A stretch of DNA of 7,433 nt, from positions 1,648-9,080 of the forward strand of contig PCTK01000171.1 in the NCBI GenBank assembly GCA_002786505.1, in the 5' to 3' direction. The DNA is from Nitrospinae bacterium CG22_combo_CG10-13_8_21_14_all_47_10. Lineage in GTDB: Bacteria > Nitrospinota > Nitrospinia > Nitrospinales > VA-1. The notes under the pieces are model-generated. The model did no database searches. It worked only from the letters and a program-made list of their open reading frames with translations, and had not been told where the DNA came from. The first letter of the stretch is position 1; each line of letters starts with the position of its first letter. The position numbers and the translations under genes are program-made. Below are positions 1-6,068 of this stretch, piece by piece.

Positions 1-693
1 ATCTATCTTTTTTGTACTGCTGGTATTAATTGGGATCAAAGTGGGAGTTTGTCCCTTTTCCATTTTTCCCAATGAGATGCTGACCTGTAACCCAGGTTTG
101 AGCGATTCAATATTTTCCACAGGCACTACAATATTTTGATTGCCGGTGCTAACCATAATGGACTTTGAATCCAATACTTGGATAATACGGGCATTTATCA
201 CACGGTTCGGGGATTCATGCGTTTGAAAATTTTCTTTAGAACTAAACTGTCTGGAAATGGATTTCCCCCTGTGGGTCAGACTGGTTTTAGTCTCCTCATA
301 ATGTGTCGGTGCTTTCCTTGATTGGGGCGAAATGATTTTCAAAGCTGGCCTTGTTCCTGAATTTTCAACACGAACCTTAATTGCCTGGCCTGTTTTCAGG
401 GGGACGTTTGTTGGTTCCCCGCGCCCATTTTGACCTTCAATTGAGGAGGCTTTGGGGAGTTCAACATTGAGTTGATTACCCTCAAGAGTTAAAATTCCCT
501 TGCCCCCAGAAGTATTTCCGGTAAATACCGCATCAAAAATTTTTCCGGTCTGCATCTGACTGATGAACTTCAAGGTCGCAGTATTGGAGTTTTTCCCTGC
601 CAGAACTTTCATGACCTGATTGTTCAAATTTTCCACATTAGCAAATTTCTCTGGCTGAACCATCTTGTCGGTGACAAATAAATTCTCAAGCAT
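1..693 (-). CDS. FliK-like flagellar hook-length control protein, N-terminal part (cut by left edge)
   Basis: An open frame of 231 codons starts at ATG (691-693) and runs off the left edge without a stop. A TAA about 18 codons upstream in the same frame makes this ATG the first ordinary start, although no clear Shine-Dalgarno precedes it. The protein has a polar N-terminus (1-45), then two similar beta-rich units. The first (about 49-122) has the pattern TGKIFDAVFTG..GILTLEGNQLNVELP..LKTGQ and then IKVRVENSG. The second (about 165-223) reads VINARIIQVL...IMVSTGNQNIVVPVENIESLKPGLQVSISLG. This alternation of strands, ending in 'L..G..V.V.V', is typical of the N-terminal part of many FliK proteins, which measure hook length and switch export specificity. 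A Ser/Thr/Lys-rich linker (123-164) separates the units. Position downstream of fliL supports a flagellar role. The diagnostic FliK C-terminal domain would lie outside the window, so this call rests on repeat pattern and context. Confidence 0.6.
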   Translation of the reverse strand, partial: MLENLFVTDKMVQPEKFANVENLNNQVMKVLAGKNSNTATLKFISQMQTGKIFDAVFTGNTSGGKGILTLEGNQLNVELPKASSIEGQNGRGEPTNVPLKTGQAIKVRVENSGTRPALKIISPQSRKAPTHYEETKTSLTHRGKSISRQFSSKENFQTHESPNRVINARIIQVLDSKSIMVSTGNQNIVVPVENIESLKPGLQVSISLGKMEKGQTPTLIPINTSSTKKID

Positions 694-750
694 ACTGTTT
701 CTGGAAAAAAGTGAGTGTTCTGCGGTCCCAAAAACTATGGGTTAATTTCT

Positions 751-758
751 TTATCGGC
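751..758 (-). promoter_or_regulatory. Perfect FliA (sigma28) -10 octamer, no matching -35
   Basis: The minus strand reads GCCGATAA here, identical to the enterobacterial sigma28 -10 consensus, 57 bp before the ATG of the FliK-like gene. The expected -35 (TAAA, 15 nt upstream of the octamer) is absent; that position reads TGTG within a GGAGGAG stretch. A flagellar late-gene promoter is plausible from context, but the missing -35 makes this only a candidate. Confidence 0.25.
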
Positions 759-863
759 AGATTGTTTCTCCTCCACAATCAAAATATTTACAAGCATGGG
801 ATTATCGCAATAAGGCTTTTGATTATCTCTATTTAAGAGGTTTTTGGGGATGGTTTCCCGGGG

Positions 864-1184
864 TCAGGCAATTATATTTAAAGTCCCTCGGAAAGGATCT
901 TCAGGAAGGGGTGGTTCCGGTGAACCCTCTTCATCGGAAGGCAGGTTTTTCTTTTTAACTTTAATTCGTTTTTTGGCCCGCGTTTCAGGGTCAGTTTCCT
1001 CGACAAAATATGAGGGATCCATATCTTGCACCTCATTTCGCTTCAACTCGTCAGTACGTTGTCGTTCGGTATCAACCTGTTGTGCGGTAACATTGGGCAA
1101 ATTCTGGATAGTGTGCTGGAGTTTTTCTGTATGTGTTCCCATCTGCAAAATTTGTTGCAGATTAACAGAAGGTGTTGAAGGCAT
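864..1184 (-). CDS. Small charged protein of flagellar operon (unrecognised family)
   Basis: A 106-residue soluble protein with no signal peptide or membrane segment. The start is supported by AGGGA seven bases before the ATG. The first part (about 1-55) is polar and Gln/Thr/Glu-rich and probably helical (LQQILQMGTHTEKLQHTIQNL). It is followed by a strongly basic patch at about 69-79 (RAKKRIKVKKK), an acidic, Pro-rich tail (about 81-97), and a short hydrophobic end, GTLNIIA. This architecture of charged low-complexity body plus a short terminal beta-like strand resembles small uncharacterised proteins I recall near fliK in deltaproteobacterial-type flagellar operons; that is recollection, not a family match. 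Its place between fliL and a FliK-like gene suggests a flagellar assembly or export accessory role. No enzymatic motif is visible. Confidence 0.7.
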   Translation of the reverse strand: MPSTPSVNLQQILQMGTHTEKLQHTIQNLPNVTAQQVDTERQRTDELKRNEVQDMDPSYFVEETDPETRAKKRIKVKKKNLPSDEEGSPEPPLPEDPFRGTLNIIA

Positions 1185-1191
1185 GACTGAG

Positions 1192-1196
1192 TCCCT
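1192..1196 (-). promoter_or_regulatory. Ribosome binding site of the small flagellar-operon protein
   Basis: The minus strand reads AGGGA, seven bases before the ATG at 1182-1184. It is the clearest Shine-Dalgarno among the flagellar genes here and fixes that start. Confidence 0.55.
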
Positions 1197-1220
1197 AACA
1201 ATTAATAAATCTATTTTCCA

Positions 1221-1248
1221 AATATAGGTCGTTAATTGTGCAAGTCAA
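1221..1248 (-). promoter_or_regulatory. Sigma70-like promoter in the fliL/small-gene gap
   Basis: On the minus strand TTGACT (1243-1248) and TATATT (1221-1226) are separated by 16 bp. Each hexamer matches consensus at five of six positions. The predicted start site near 1214 would leave a leader of about 30 nt before the ATG at 1184, containing the AGGGA site. It lies just after the fliL stop, so it could give the small protein and the FliK-like gene expression independent of the upstream cluster. Assigned by sequence match only. Confidence 0.5.
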
Positions 1249-1261
1249 GGCGGGAGGAATT

Positions 1262-1882
1262 TTATTTGATCATAAAATGCGAGAAGTAGACATCATTGAT
1301 TGTTCCCGTACCACTTAATAACAACGCGTTCGATGCGGTCAGGATTTCTTTTTTTATTCTCTCTTCGGTCCGGGAGCGGTTGAGAGTGAAGTCGCTGGGG
1401 CTTTTTCTCCTGAGAATGTTATATATATTTTTTCTAACTAGAGGGAGAACCTTATCTAGTTCCTTATCCAAAACACTATTGCTCAATAATAGATTTGTTG
1501 AAACAGATATGAACTGGCCGGTTTCCTTGCCATTGTCAAGTATAGGAAGAAAAAAAGGTTCCAACTTGTAAATATTAACTTTTGCAATCTTTACCTCCTC
1601 TTCCTCTTCCTTTAAAGCCTCCTCGACTGCCTTTTCCTCAACAGGAACTACATCCGCCTCCTCTTTTCCCTGCAACAAAAAAAATGTTACCCCTGCAATC
1701 AAGAGCAAAAAACCCCCGGCAAGGATCATCAGAAGCTTTTTATTGGCAAGAATTTTCTGGAGTTTTCCCTTCAGGCCCCCCACCGCGGCCCCTGCTTCAC
1801 CCCCGGTCTCATCTAAAAGGCGTTCAAGTTCGGCCGCCTCATCGGTGGAAAGTTCTGCCCCTTTCTCTTGATCTTCAGCCAT
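1262..1882 (-). CDS. fliL: Flagellar basal body-associated protein FliL
   Basis: FliL is a single-pass inner-membrane protein whose periplasmic domain surrounds the stators of the flagellar motor and supports torque and stator function. This 206-residue protein has an acidic, Ala/Gly-rich cytoplasmic N-terminus of about 48 residues and one membrane helix at about 50-70 (LLMILAGGFLLLIAGVTFFLL). A Glu/Lys/Val-rich periplasmic linker follows (72-97), then the FliL domain (about 98-206). The domain begins VNIYKLEPFFLPI, contains the strand-helix region around 124-160, and ends in the family-typical GTGTINDVYFSHFMIK (compare the usual 'G.v.dVyFt.fiiQ'). The cytoplasmic segment is longer than in enteric FliL. 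Only a weak GGA precedes the ATG, ten bases away. A 71-bp gap separates it from coaE upstream, and 77 bp with a promoter-like sequence separates it from the next flagellar gene. Confidence 0.92.
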   Translation of the reverse strand: MAEDQEKGAELSTDEAAELERLLDETGGEAGAAVGGLKGKLQKILANKKLLMILAGGFLLLIAGVTFFLLQGKEEADVVPVEEKAVEEALKEEEEEVKIAKVNIYKLEPFFLPILDNGKETGQFISVSTNLLLSNSVLDKELDKVLPLVRKNIYNILRRKSPSDFTLNRSRTEERIKKEILTASNALLLSGTGTINDVYFSHFMIK

Positions 1883-1953
1883 TTTTTATTTATCCGGTTA
1901 TATTATTCCTAAAGAAAATAACGGCACTAAAGTTCAGGAACTAAATGTTTTAC

Positions 1954-2559
1954 TTATTGAATTTCCATGAGCTTGGTATAAACCTCATGGACATTGCGTC
2001 TGAGGTCCTGTGGCTGTGAATTATTATCTAAAATGAAGTCCGCATATTTGATTTTTTCTTTTAGGCTCATCTGATTTTTGATTCGGGCGGCCGCCTGATC
2101 AGAGTTTAGGGAATTCCGGCTTAGAATTCGTTGAACCTGGTGTTCTTCACTGCAATTGACCACTATCACCTTATCGACATTCTTATAGTTCCCGGACTCG
2201 ATCAACAGGGCGGCATCTATGATGACTATGGCAGAAGGGTCTTCCGCGCTGATATTTGAATATTTCTCCCTTTCTTTTGCAATAATTCTGGGATGGAGAA
2301 TTGCTTCCAAGGTAGATTTTTTTTGAGGGTTCTGAAAAATAATTTCAGCCAACTTTTCCCGGTCAAGATTACCTGTTTCATCAAGAATGAAAACACCAAA
2401 AGCAGAAACAATTTCTTTCAGTGCGGGCTGTCCTGGTTGGACCAACTCTCTGGATAATTGATCCGCATCAATGATGTGAGCACCTTGCTCCGCAAAAAAT
2501 TTTGCCGCCAAACTTTTTCCAGATCCAATCCCGCCTGTCAACCCTACAAGTAAAGACAC
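1954..2559 (-). CDS. coaE: Dephospho-CoA kinase
   Basis: CoaE catalyses the last step of coenzyme A synthesis: ATP-dependent phosphorylation of the ribose 3'-hydroxyl of dephospho-CoA in the cytoplasm. At 201 residues it has normal family length. The P-loop GGIGSGKS is at 9-16 and IIDADQLSRELV at 29-40 supplies the substrate-site Asp. HPRI is at 89-92 and IDAALLIESG at 114-123. The arginine-containing lid region is around 144-159, and a terminal ADFILDNN at 173-180 matches the family's 'AD.viDN'. The start codon is GTG, five bases after the aminotransferase stop. No good Shine-Dalgarno is present, so translation is probably coupled to the upstream gene. Being embedded in the middle of this run, it is probably co-transcribed with the aminotransferase. 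Confidence 0.96.
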   Translation of the reverse strand: MSLLVGLTGGIGSGKSLAAKFFAEQGAHIIDADQLSRELVQPGQPALKEIVSAFGVFILDETGNLDREKLAEIIFQNPQKKSTLEAILHPRIIAKEREKYSNISAEDPSAIVIIDAALLIESGNYKNVDKVIVVNCSEEHQVQRILSRNSLNSDQAAARIKNQMSLKEKIKYADFILDNNSQPQDLRRNVHEVYTKLMEIQ

Positions 2560-2564
2560 AAGGA

Positions 2565-3422
2565 TTATGCTTTCTCTGAAATCAGATCATCATAAAGACG
2601 CCGAAGTTTTTGGGTTATCGGCCCAGGTTTTCCGGCCCCCACAAGTCGGCCATCCAGATGTGAAACTGGCATCACTTTTTTAAGGGTCCCGGTCAGGAAT
2701 ATCTCTTCAGCTTTAAAAAGTTCTTCACCCGGCCACTTCCCCTCTTCTATATGAAACCCATTTTCTTTTGCAAGTTGAATCACCATTTCCCGGGTAATTC
2801 CTGAGAGAATTCCACACTCCAGGGAAGGAGTGAAAATGTGTCCTTCGCGAACAAAGAACAGGTTGCTGGTGGTTCCTTCCGTTAAATAACCCCAAGGATT
2901 AACCATTATAGCGTCTTGTGCCCCTAGCTTGTTTGCCTCCATTTTCGCCAAAACATTATTTAAATAATTGCCTGTTTTAATGTTTGGATTTAAGGAGTCA
3001 CGCGGGTTTCTTTTAATGGATACTAACGCAACTTGAATTCCCTTTTCATAACAGGATTTTGGATATTCGGTCACATCCATCACCATCAATATTATATTCG
3101 GTTGCTCACATGATGAAGGATCAATATTTACTTCGCCAACCCCGCGGGTAACAATAATCCTTATGTAGGACTCATCATTGCCCGCCGCACTCAGTGTATT
3201 TTTCAACTCCCTCTGGAACCATTCCTTGTCGCGTGGCACCTTTAATGAAATCGCCTTCGCCGAAGCATAAAGTCGATCAAGATGTTTGTTTAAAAAACAA
3301 GGCTGGTTTTTAAATGTGCTCACCACTTCGTAAACACTGTCGCCAAATAAAAAACCGTGATCGAAAACGGAAATACTGAGATGGTCCAGAATTTCACCAT
3401 TAAAATTTATTTTTGTAGTCAT
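2565..3422 (-). CDS. PLP fold-type IV aminotransferase (branched-chain / D-amino-acid aminotransferase-like)
   Basis: A 285-residue pyridoxal-phosphate enzyme of the class IV family that contains branched-chain aminotransferase (IlvE), D-amino-acid aminotransferase and aminodeoxychorismate lyase. Visible landmarks are DHGFLFGDSVYE (21-32), the arginine of HLDRLY (50) and YIRIIVTRG (86-94). Lys149 in NIKTGNYLNNVLAK is the expected Schiff-base lysine. TEGTTSNLFF (181-190) has Glu182, the cofactor-ring-binding glutamate. The phosphate-binding GITR is at 208-211 and TGTLKKVMPV at 244-253. Family length is right for the 280-290 residue BCAT/DAAT forms. The NYL..VLAK.EA and TEG..SNLFFV pattern reads closest to IlvE-like members, which make or degrade Leu, Ile and Val, but D-amino-acid specificity cannot be excluded. 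The nearest SD is only a weak GGA before the ATG. Confidence 0.88.
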   Translation of the reverse strand: MTTKINFNGEILDHLSISVFDHGFLFGDSVYEVVSTFKNQPCFLNKHLDRLYASAKAISLKVPRDKEWFQRELKNTLSAAGNDESYIRIIVTRGVGEVNIDPSSCEQPNIILMVMDVTEYPKSCYEKGIQVALVSIKRNPRDSLNPNIKTGNYLNNVLAKMEANKLGAQDAIMVNPWGYLTEGTTSNLFFVREGHIFTPSLECGILSGITREMVIQLAKENGFHIEEGKWPGEELFKAEEIFLTGTLKKVMPVSHLDGRLVGAGKPGPITQKLRRLYDDLISEKA

Positions 3423-3465
3423 CGTCCATTTATCTAATTTCTATTTATCTGATCCATTAAACCGG

Positions 3466-4134
3466 TTACTTTTTATCAACAGATTTCAGGATTTCCTCTA
3501 ATTTTTTTTGATCTTCCTTCGAATATTGGTCCAAAGGTTTTTGGATGTCCGGCAGATTTTCCTTCAATTCATCAAATGTTTCCTTTAACTTTTTTAAATC
3601 CTTTATTTCCTCAAATTTTCCTTTGGCCCCTTCCATATCAAAACTTGAAATTTTTTCCCGGATATTCAAGGCCCCCGAATTCTGACTGGCAAAGTTTAAA
3701 ACCTTAGCCAGATAGGGCGCTGTGTAGGAATCTTCAGTAACCTTTTTGGCAACCTCAGGAAAAAACTGCAACGGAAAAGTGAAAGCGACCAAAATGGCCA
3801 CCCCTTTGGTCAGACCCACAATCCCTCCCAAAATCCTGTCGAAAGTTGAGAGGTCGGTTCCCGACCAAAGCATTCCTTTGGCAACCCTGCCCATGAGGGA
3901 AATAATTATCGCAGTTATTATATAAATGGCCGCAAAGGCAATTAATTTAGCAATAGCCTTGCTGGGAATGCTCTCCATCAAAACCTGGGCAAAACTGGTT
4001 TGGTATTTAACGGCCATTAAATAACCGCCTACATAAGCAAAAAGGGAGAAAATTTCTCGCACAAACCCTTTCATCAAAGAAAAAATCAGGCTCAAACCCA
4101 GCACAACACAAACAAATATATCAAAGGGTGTCAT
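3466..4134 (-). CDS. cvpA: CvpA family membrane protein
   Basis: An inner-membrane protein of the CvpA (colicin V production) family, linked in enterics to colicin V export, biofilm and envelope stress tolerance; its molecular function is still unclear. The family part is residues 1 to about 125. Hydrophobic segments lie at about 5-20, 28-43, 60-80 and 103-124. The signature start is DIFVCVVLGLSLIFSLMKGFVREIF (5-29), and the motif FDRILGGIVGLTKGVAILVAF is at 98-118. After the last membrane segment comes a roughly 95-residue charged tail rich in Lys/Glu with heptad-like leucines (about 165-222), likely helical or coiled-coil. This makes the protein longer (222) than the E. coli form (about 160). 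A Shine-Dalgarno overlapping the stop of the Nudix gene indicates coupled translation. Confidence 0.88.
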   Translation of the reverse strand: MTPFDIFVCVVLGLSLIFSLMKGFVREIFSLFAYVGGYLMAVKYQTSFAQVLMESIPSKAIAKLIAFAAIYIITAIIISLMGRVAKGMLWSGTDLSTFDRILGGIVGLTKGVAILVAFTFPLQFFPEVAKKVTEDSYTAPYLAKVLNFASQNSGALNIREKISSFDMEGAKGKFEEIKDLKKLKETFDELKENLPDIQKPLDQYSKEDQKKLEEILKSVDKK

Positions 4135-4142
4135 TAAAATTT

Positions 4143-4148
4143 CTTCCT
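4143..4148 (-). promoter_or_regulatory. Ribosome binding site of cvpA overlapping the Nudix stop codon
   Basis: The minus strand reads AGGAAG eight bases before the cvpA ATG (4132-4134). Its first two bases are the last two of the Nudix TAG stop (4147-4149). This is a classic coupling arrangement and fixes the cvpA start. Confidence 0.6.
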
Positions 4149-4659
4149 AGTGTTCAATTTCATTAATCAGAAATTGATTAAAAAGCAGTTTAAACGAGGA
4201 CGTGAATTGGGCAGGCTTTAGGGACAACTCTTCCTGGATTTTGGCCAGATTAAAAAATGCCCCTTCACTGATTTCTTCCTGATTGACTTGAATCGCATCA
4301 TCTGTGACACAGGTGTAAACTTGAACATGCTCACCATAAGTTTCTTGACAGGCAGGTAGTTTCATCAAAGTTTTCAAAACAGCCTTTATATTTAGTTCTT
4401 CCCATAGTTCGCGATGAGCGCAGTCCTCATAGGATTCCCCCGCGTCAACATGGCCTGCGGAGGAAGTGTCCCACAATCCAGGATTTTCATCCTTGCTAAA
4501 TGCACGTTTTTGCAAAAACAATTCTTTGCGGGAATTAAAAACAAGAATATGAACGGATCGGTGTAGCAATTTATTTTCATGGATATACTTCCGGCTAGCC
4601 TGCCCTATTATGCAATCATTTTCGTCTACAATGTTATATATTTCATTCTCTGCGTTCAT
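4147..4659 (-). CDS. Nudix hydrolase, IDI/YfcD-like
   Basis: A 170-residue Nudix-superfamily protein, which hydrolyses nucleoside-diphosphate-linked substrates using divalent metal. The Nudix box runs from Gly69 to Ile91: G-x5-E with Glu75, then R83-E84-L85-W86-E87-E88-L89-N90-I91. The catalytic REx2EE core is intact, but the consensus glycine near the end is Asn90. Upstream, LLHRSVHILVFNSRKELFLQKRA (31-53) and NPGLWDTSSAGHV (59-71) are the hallmark of the YfcD / isopentenyl-diphosphate-isomerase-like subgroup rather than MutT. The N-terminal IYNIVDENDCIIGQASRKYIH also fits that subgroup. The true substrate is unknown; an IPP isomerase is less likely than a hydrolase, because the box keeps the hydrolase glutamates. 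It starts 13 bp after the stop of the HPr-fusion gene with no obvious SD, so coupling is likely. Confidence 0.9.
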   Translation of the reverse strand: MNAENEIYNIVDENDCIIGQASRKYIHENKLLHRSVHILVFNSRKELFLQKRAFSKDENPGLWDTSSAGHVDAGESYEDCAHRELWEELNIKAVLKTLMKLPACQETYGEHVQVYTCVTDDAIQVNQEEISEGAFFNLAKIQEELSLKPAQFTSSFKLLFNQFLINEIEH

Positions 4660-4672
4660 GGCAAATGCAGGC

Positions 4673-6001
4673 TTAGCCTTGATCTGGTCGCAGGTAGCTC
4701 AATTGACGCGGAAACTCCCCCTCTTCGCAATAATTATTCTGAGCCAAAAGTTTGGCATCATTTATAGCTTGCCGCGAACCCTCCAGAGTCACCTTCTGAT
4801 AACCTTTGTCGGCCAAAAGCCCTCCTGCCTGTAAAAGGCTCATAACCGATTTAGCGCTGAATTTTTCATCATCAATAATCATGTACAAATCCCCTTCATA
4901 ATGGCGGGCAATCAAAGAGATATACGTTGAAGGTCTGGCATGAAAACCTAAAGGCTGTGGAATTGGGACTTCCGCCCTTACTGTTTCCACAAATTCCTTC
5001 AAAATCTCTTTAACCAGCTCATCGCCTTCTTGCAGGTAATATTTGCTGAAGTGGAGTCCAAAATTAAAAATTTGCCCTAACAAAGCCTCTTTCTGAACTA
5101 TTTTTGAAATCTGCTGTTTGCACTCTCCATGACGAATATTATCTTCATGGCGTTCATAAAAATGACAAAGCCAAAGGACGACCTCTAAAAGATGCAGGGG
5201 CATGGAAATATACCCTCGCAAATTTTTTAAACTCGGATGGGCTTGTTCCATGCGGGTGTTCTTGACATATGTGTCGAATTCAGACTGAACACTATGCACC
5301 AATTCCTTAAACATGCGCACCAGTTTTTCGTCCAGTTTTGAGGGAATAACATGGCGGAAAGCCTCAAGATTATCACTTCTTTCAAACCCTATTTCATTGA
5401 TCATCTTCGCAACTTTCCGATATTTTTGGCAGAGGTCTAAAACCCTTTCATTTTCCTCCTTAACCTCGTCTTCCAAAATAGTCCTTGGCAGTCGCTTATT
5501 GCTTTCTATATCGGAAAATTCGTTCATTAAAATCGACTCCGGGCTAATAACCAATCCGTTTAGTTGCCCTGTGGCAACAACCTCGGCCCTCAAACCTATT
5601 ATGGACCCGTTTAGAAAATCCAGAGCTTTGTTTGCGGATTCATTAAAGACAAGTACCTTGTCGTCTGATTCTCCAAGGTTATAGTAAGGGTACCTGTCCA
5701 AAATATGTTTTATATAAAATGCGGAAATGGTGAGGTTGCGTATGCAGGCAATATATTCCGCGAAAAAAGACCATGTCTTATTTTCACGCGCCCCATGTTC
5801 ATCAAGAACGCTTTCAAGATACTCTGTTTCCTGAATCAGGCTGGAATAGAACTTTCGGGATACTTCCTTTCCACTTTTTATTTTTTTACATAATAATGCG
5901 CTGACCTTGAAAAACAGTTCCGAGGGCTCCTGAACAATCTGTAAAAACTCATCTTCAGAAATAATCTGAACAAGGGATTTGGCTTCCATCCGTTTGACCA
6001 C
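4673..6001 (-). CDS. Large HPr-domain phosphocarrier fusion protein
   Basis: A 442-residue protein (438 from the ATG at 5987-5989) with a C-terminal HPr domain of the phosphotransferase system, about residues 345-424. The HPr signature LGFHARPSTYISLIAR is at 351-366 with His354 (phospho-acceptor, His15 of HPr) and Arg356. FSAKSVMSLLQAG at 381-393 carries Ser385, equivalent to the Ser46 regulatory site, and a typical last strand and helix follow. Residues 1 to about 345 are predicted mostly helical and polar, with no transmembrane segment or signal peptide, and I recognise no known domain. A normal HPr is about 85-90 residues, so this is a fusion. The protein most likely relays or senses phosphorylation rather than transporting sugar, since no PTS permease lies nearby. 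Start: the longest frame opens with GTG at 5999-6001, but ATG at 5987-5989 is a good alternative, with GGTGAG about 11 bases upstream. Confidence 0.8.
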   Translation of the reverse strand: MVKRMEAKSLVQIISEDEFLQIVQEPSELFFKVSALLCKKIKSGKEVSRKFYSSLIQETEYLESVLDEHGARENKTWSFFAEYIACIRNLTISAFYIKHILDRYPYYNLGESDDKVLVFNESANKALDFLNGSIIGLRAEVVATGQLNGLVISPESILMNEFSDIESNKRLPRTILEDEVKEENERVLDLCQKYRKVAKMINEIGFERSDNLEAFRHVIPSKLDEKLVRMFKELVHSVQSEFDTYVKNTRMEQAHPSLKNLRGYISMPLHLLEVVLWLCHFYERHEDNIRHGECKQQISKIVQKEALLGQIFNFGLHFSKYYLQEGDELVKEILKEFVETVRAEVPIPQPLGFHARPSTYISLIARHYEGDLYMIIDDEKFSAKSVMSLLQAGGLLADKGYQKVTLEGSRQAINDAKLLAQNNYCEEGEFPRQLSYLRPDQG

Positions 6002-6033
6002 TCACCGAAAAGATTGATTTAAACAAAAGTTAG

Positions 6034-6062
6034 ACTAATCCTATTAGTATACCCGTATACTA
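6034..6062. promoter_or_regulatory. Two overlapping inverted repeats before the HPr-fusion gene
   Basis: On the plus strand ACTAAT-CCT-ATTAGT (6034-6048) has perfect 6-bp arms. TAGTATAC-CC-GTATACTA (6045-6062) has perfect 8-bp arms. They share TAGT (6045-6048). The site lies about 33-60 bp upstream of the HPr-fusion start and just past the HNH stop. On the minus strand it contains a possible -10, TATACT (6046-6051), with a poor -35 (TTTAAC, 6068-6073, 16 bp away), so a repressor bound here would cover the promoter. No T-run follows on the minus strand, so an intrinsic terminator for the HNH gene is unlikely. An operator is inference. Confidence 0.4.
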
Positions 6063-6068
6063 CTTGGG

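Noticed and set aside
1918..1925. GCCGTTAT on the minus strand before fliL as a sigma28 -10
   Set aside because: Only six of eight positions match and no TAAA is found 15 nt upstream; mentioned as weak support only.
844..1944. Plus-strand open frames opposite the small flagellar protein and fliL (844-1227, 1296-1571, 1582-1944)
   Set aside because: They are low-complexity or Pro/Leu/Ser-rich mirror images of coding strands, without start signals or recognisable domains; the minus-strand genes are well supported.
3428..3450. Direct repeat ATTTATCT at 3428-3435 and 3443-3450 before the aminotransferase
   Set aside because: Eight-base AT-rich repeat, only two copies, plausible by chance and with no partner motif.
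3460..3467. AACCGGTT palindrome at the cvpA stop
   Set aside because: Too short and isolated to call as an operator or terminator; no T-run follows.
4579..5893. Plus-strand frames at 4579-4767, 4610-4834, 5313-5684 and 5705-5893
   Set aside because: Antisense to the Nudix and HPr-fusion genes, with no family pattern; treated as shadows.
6045..6062. Hairpin as intrinsic terminator of the HNH gene
   Set aside because: The stem is AT-rich and the minus strand after it reads ATAGGATTAG, not a T-run.
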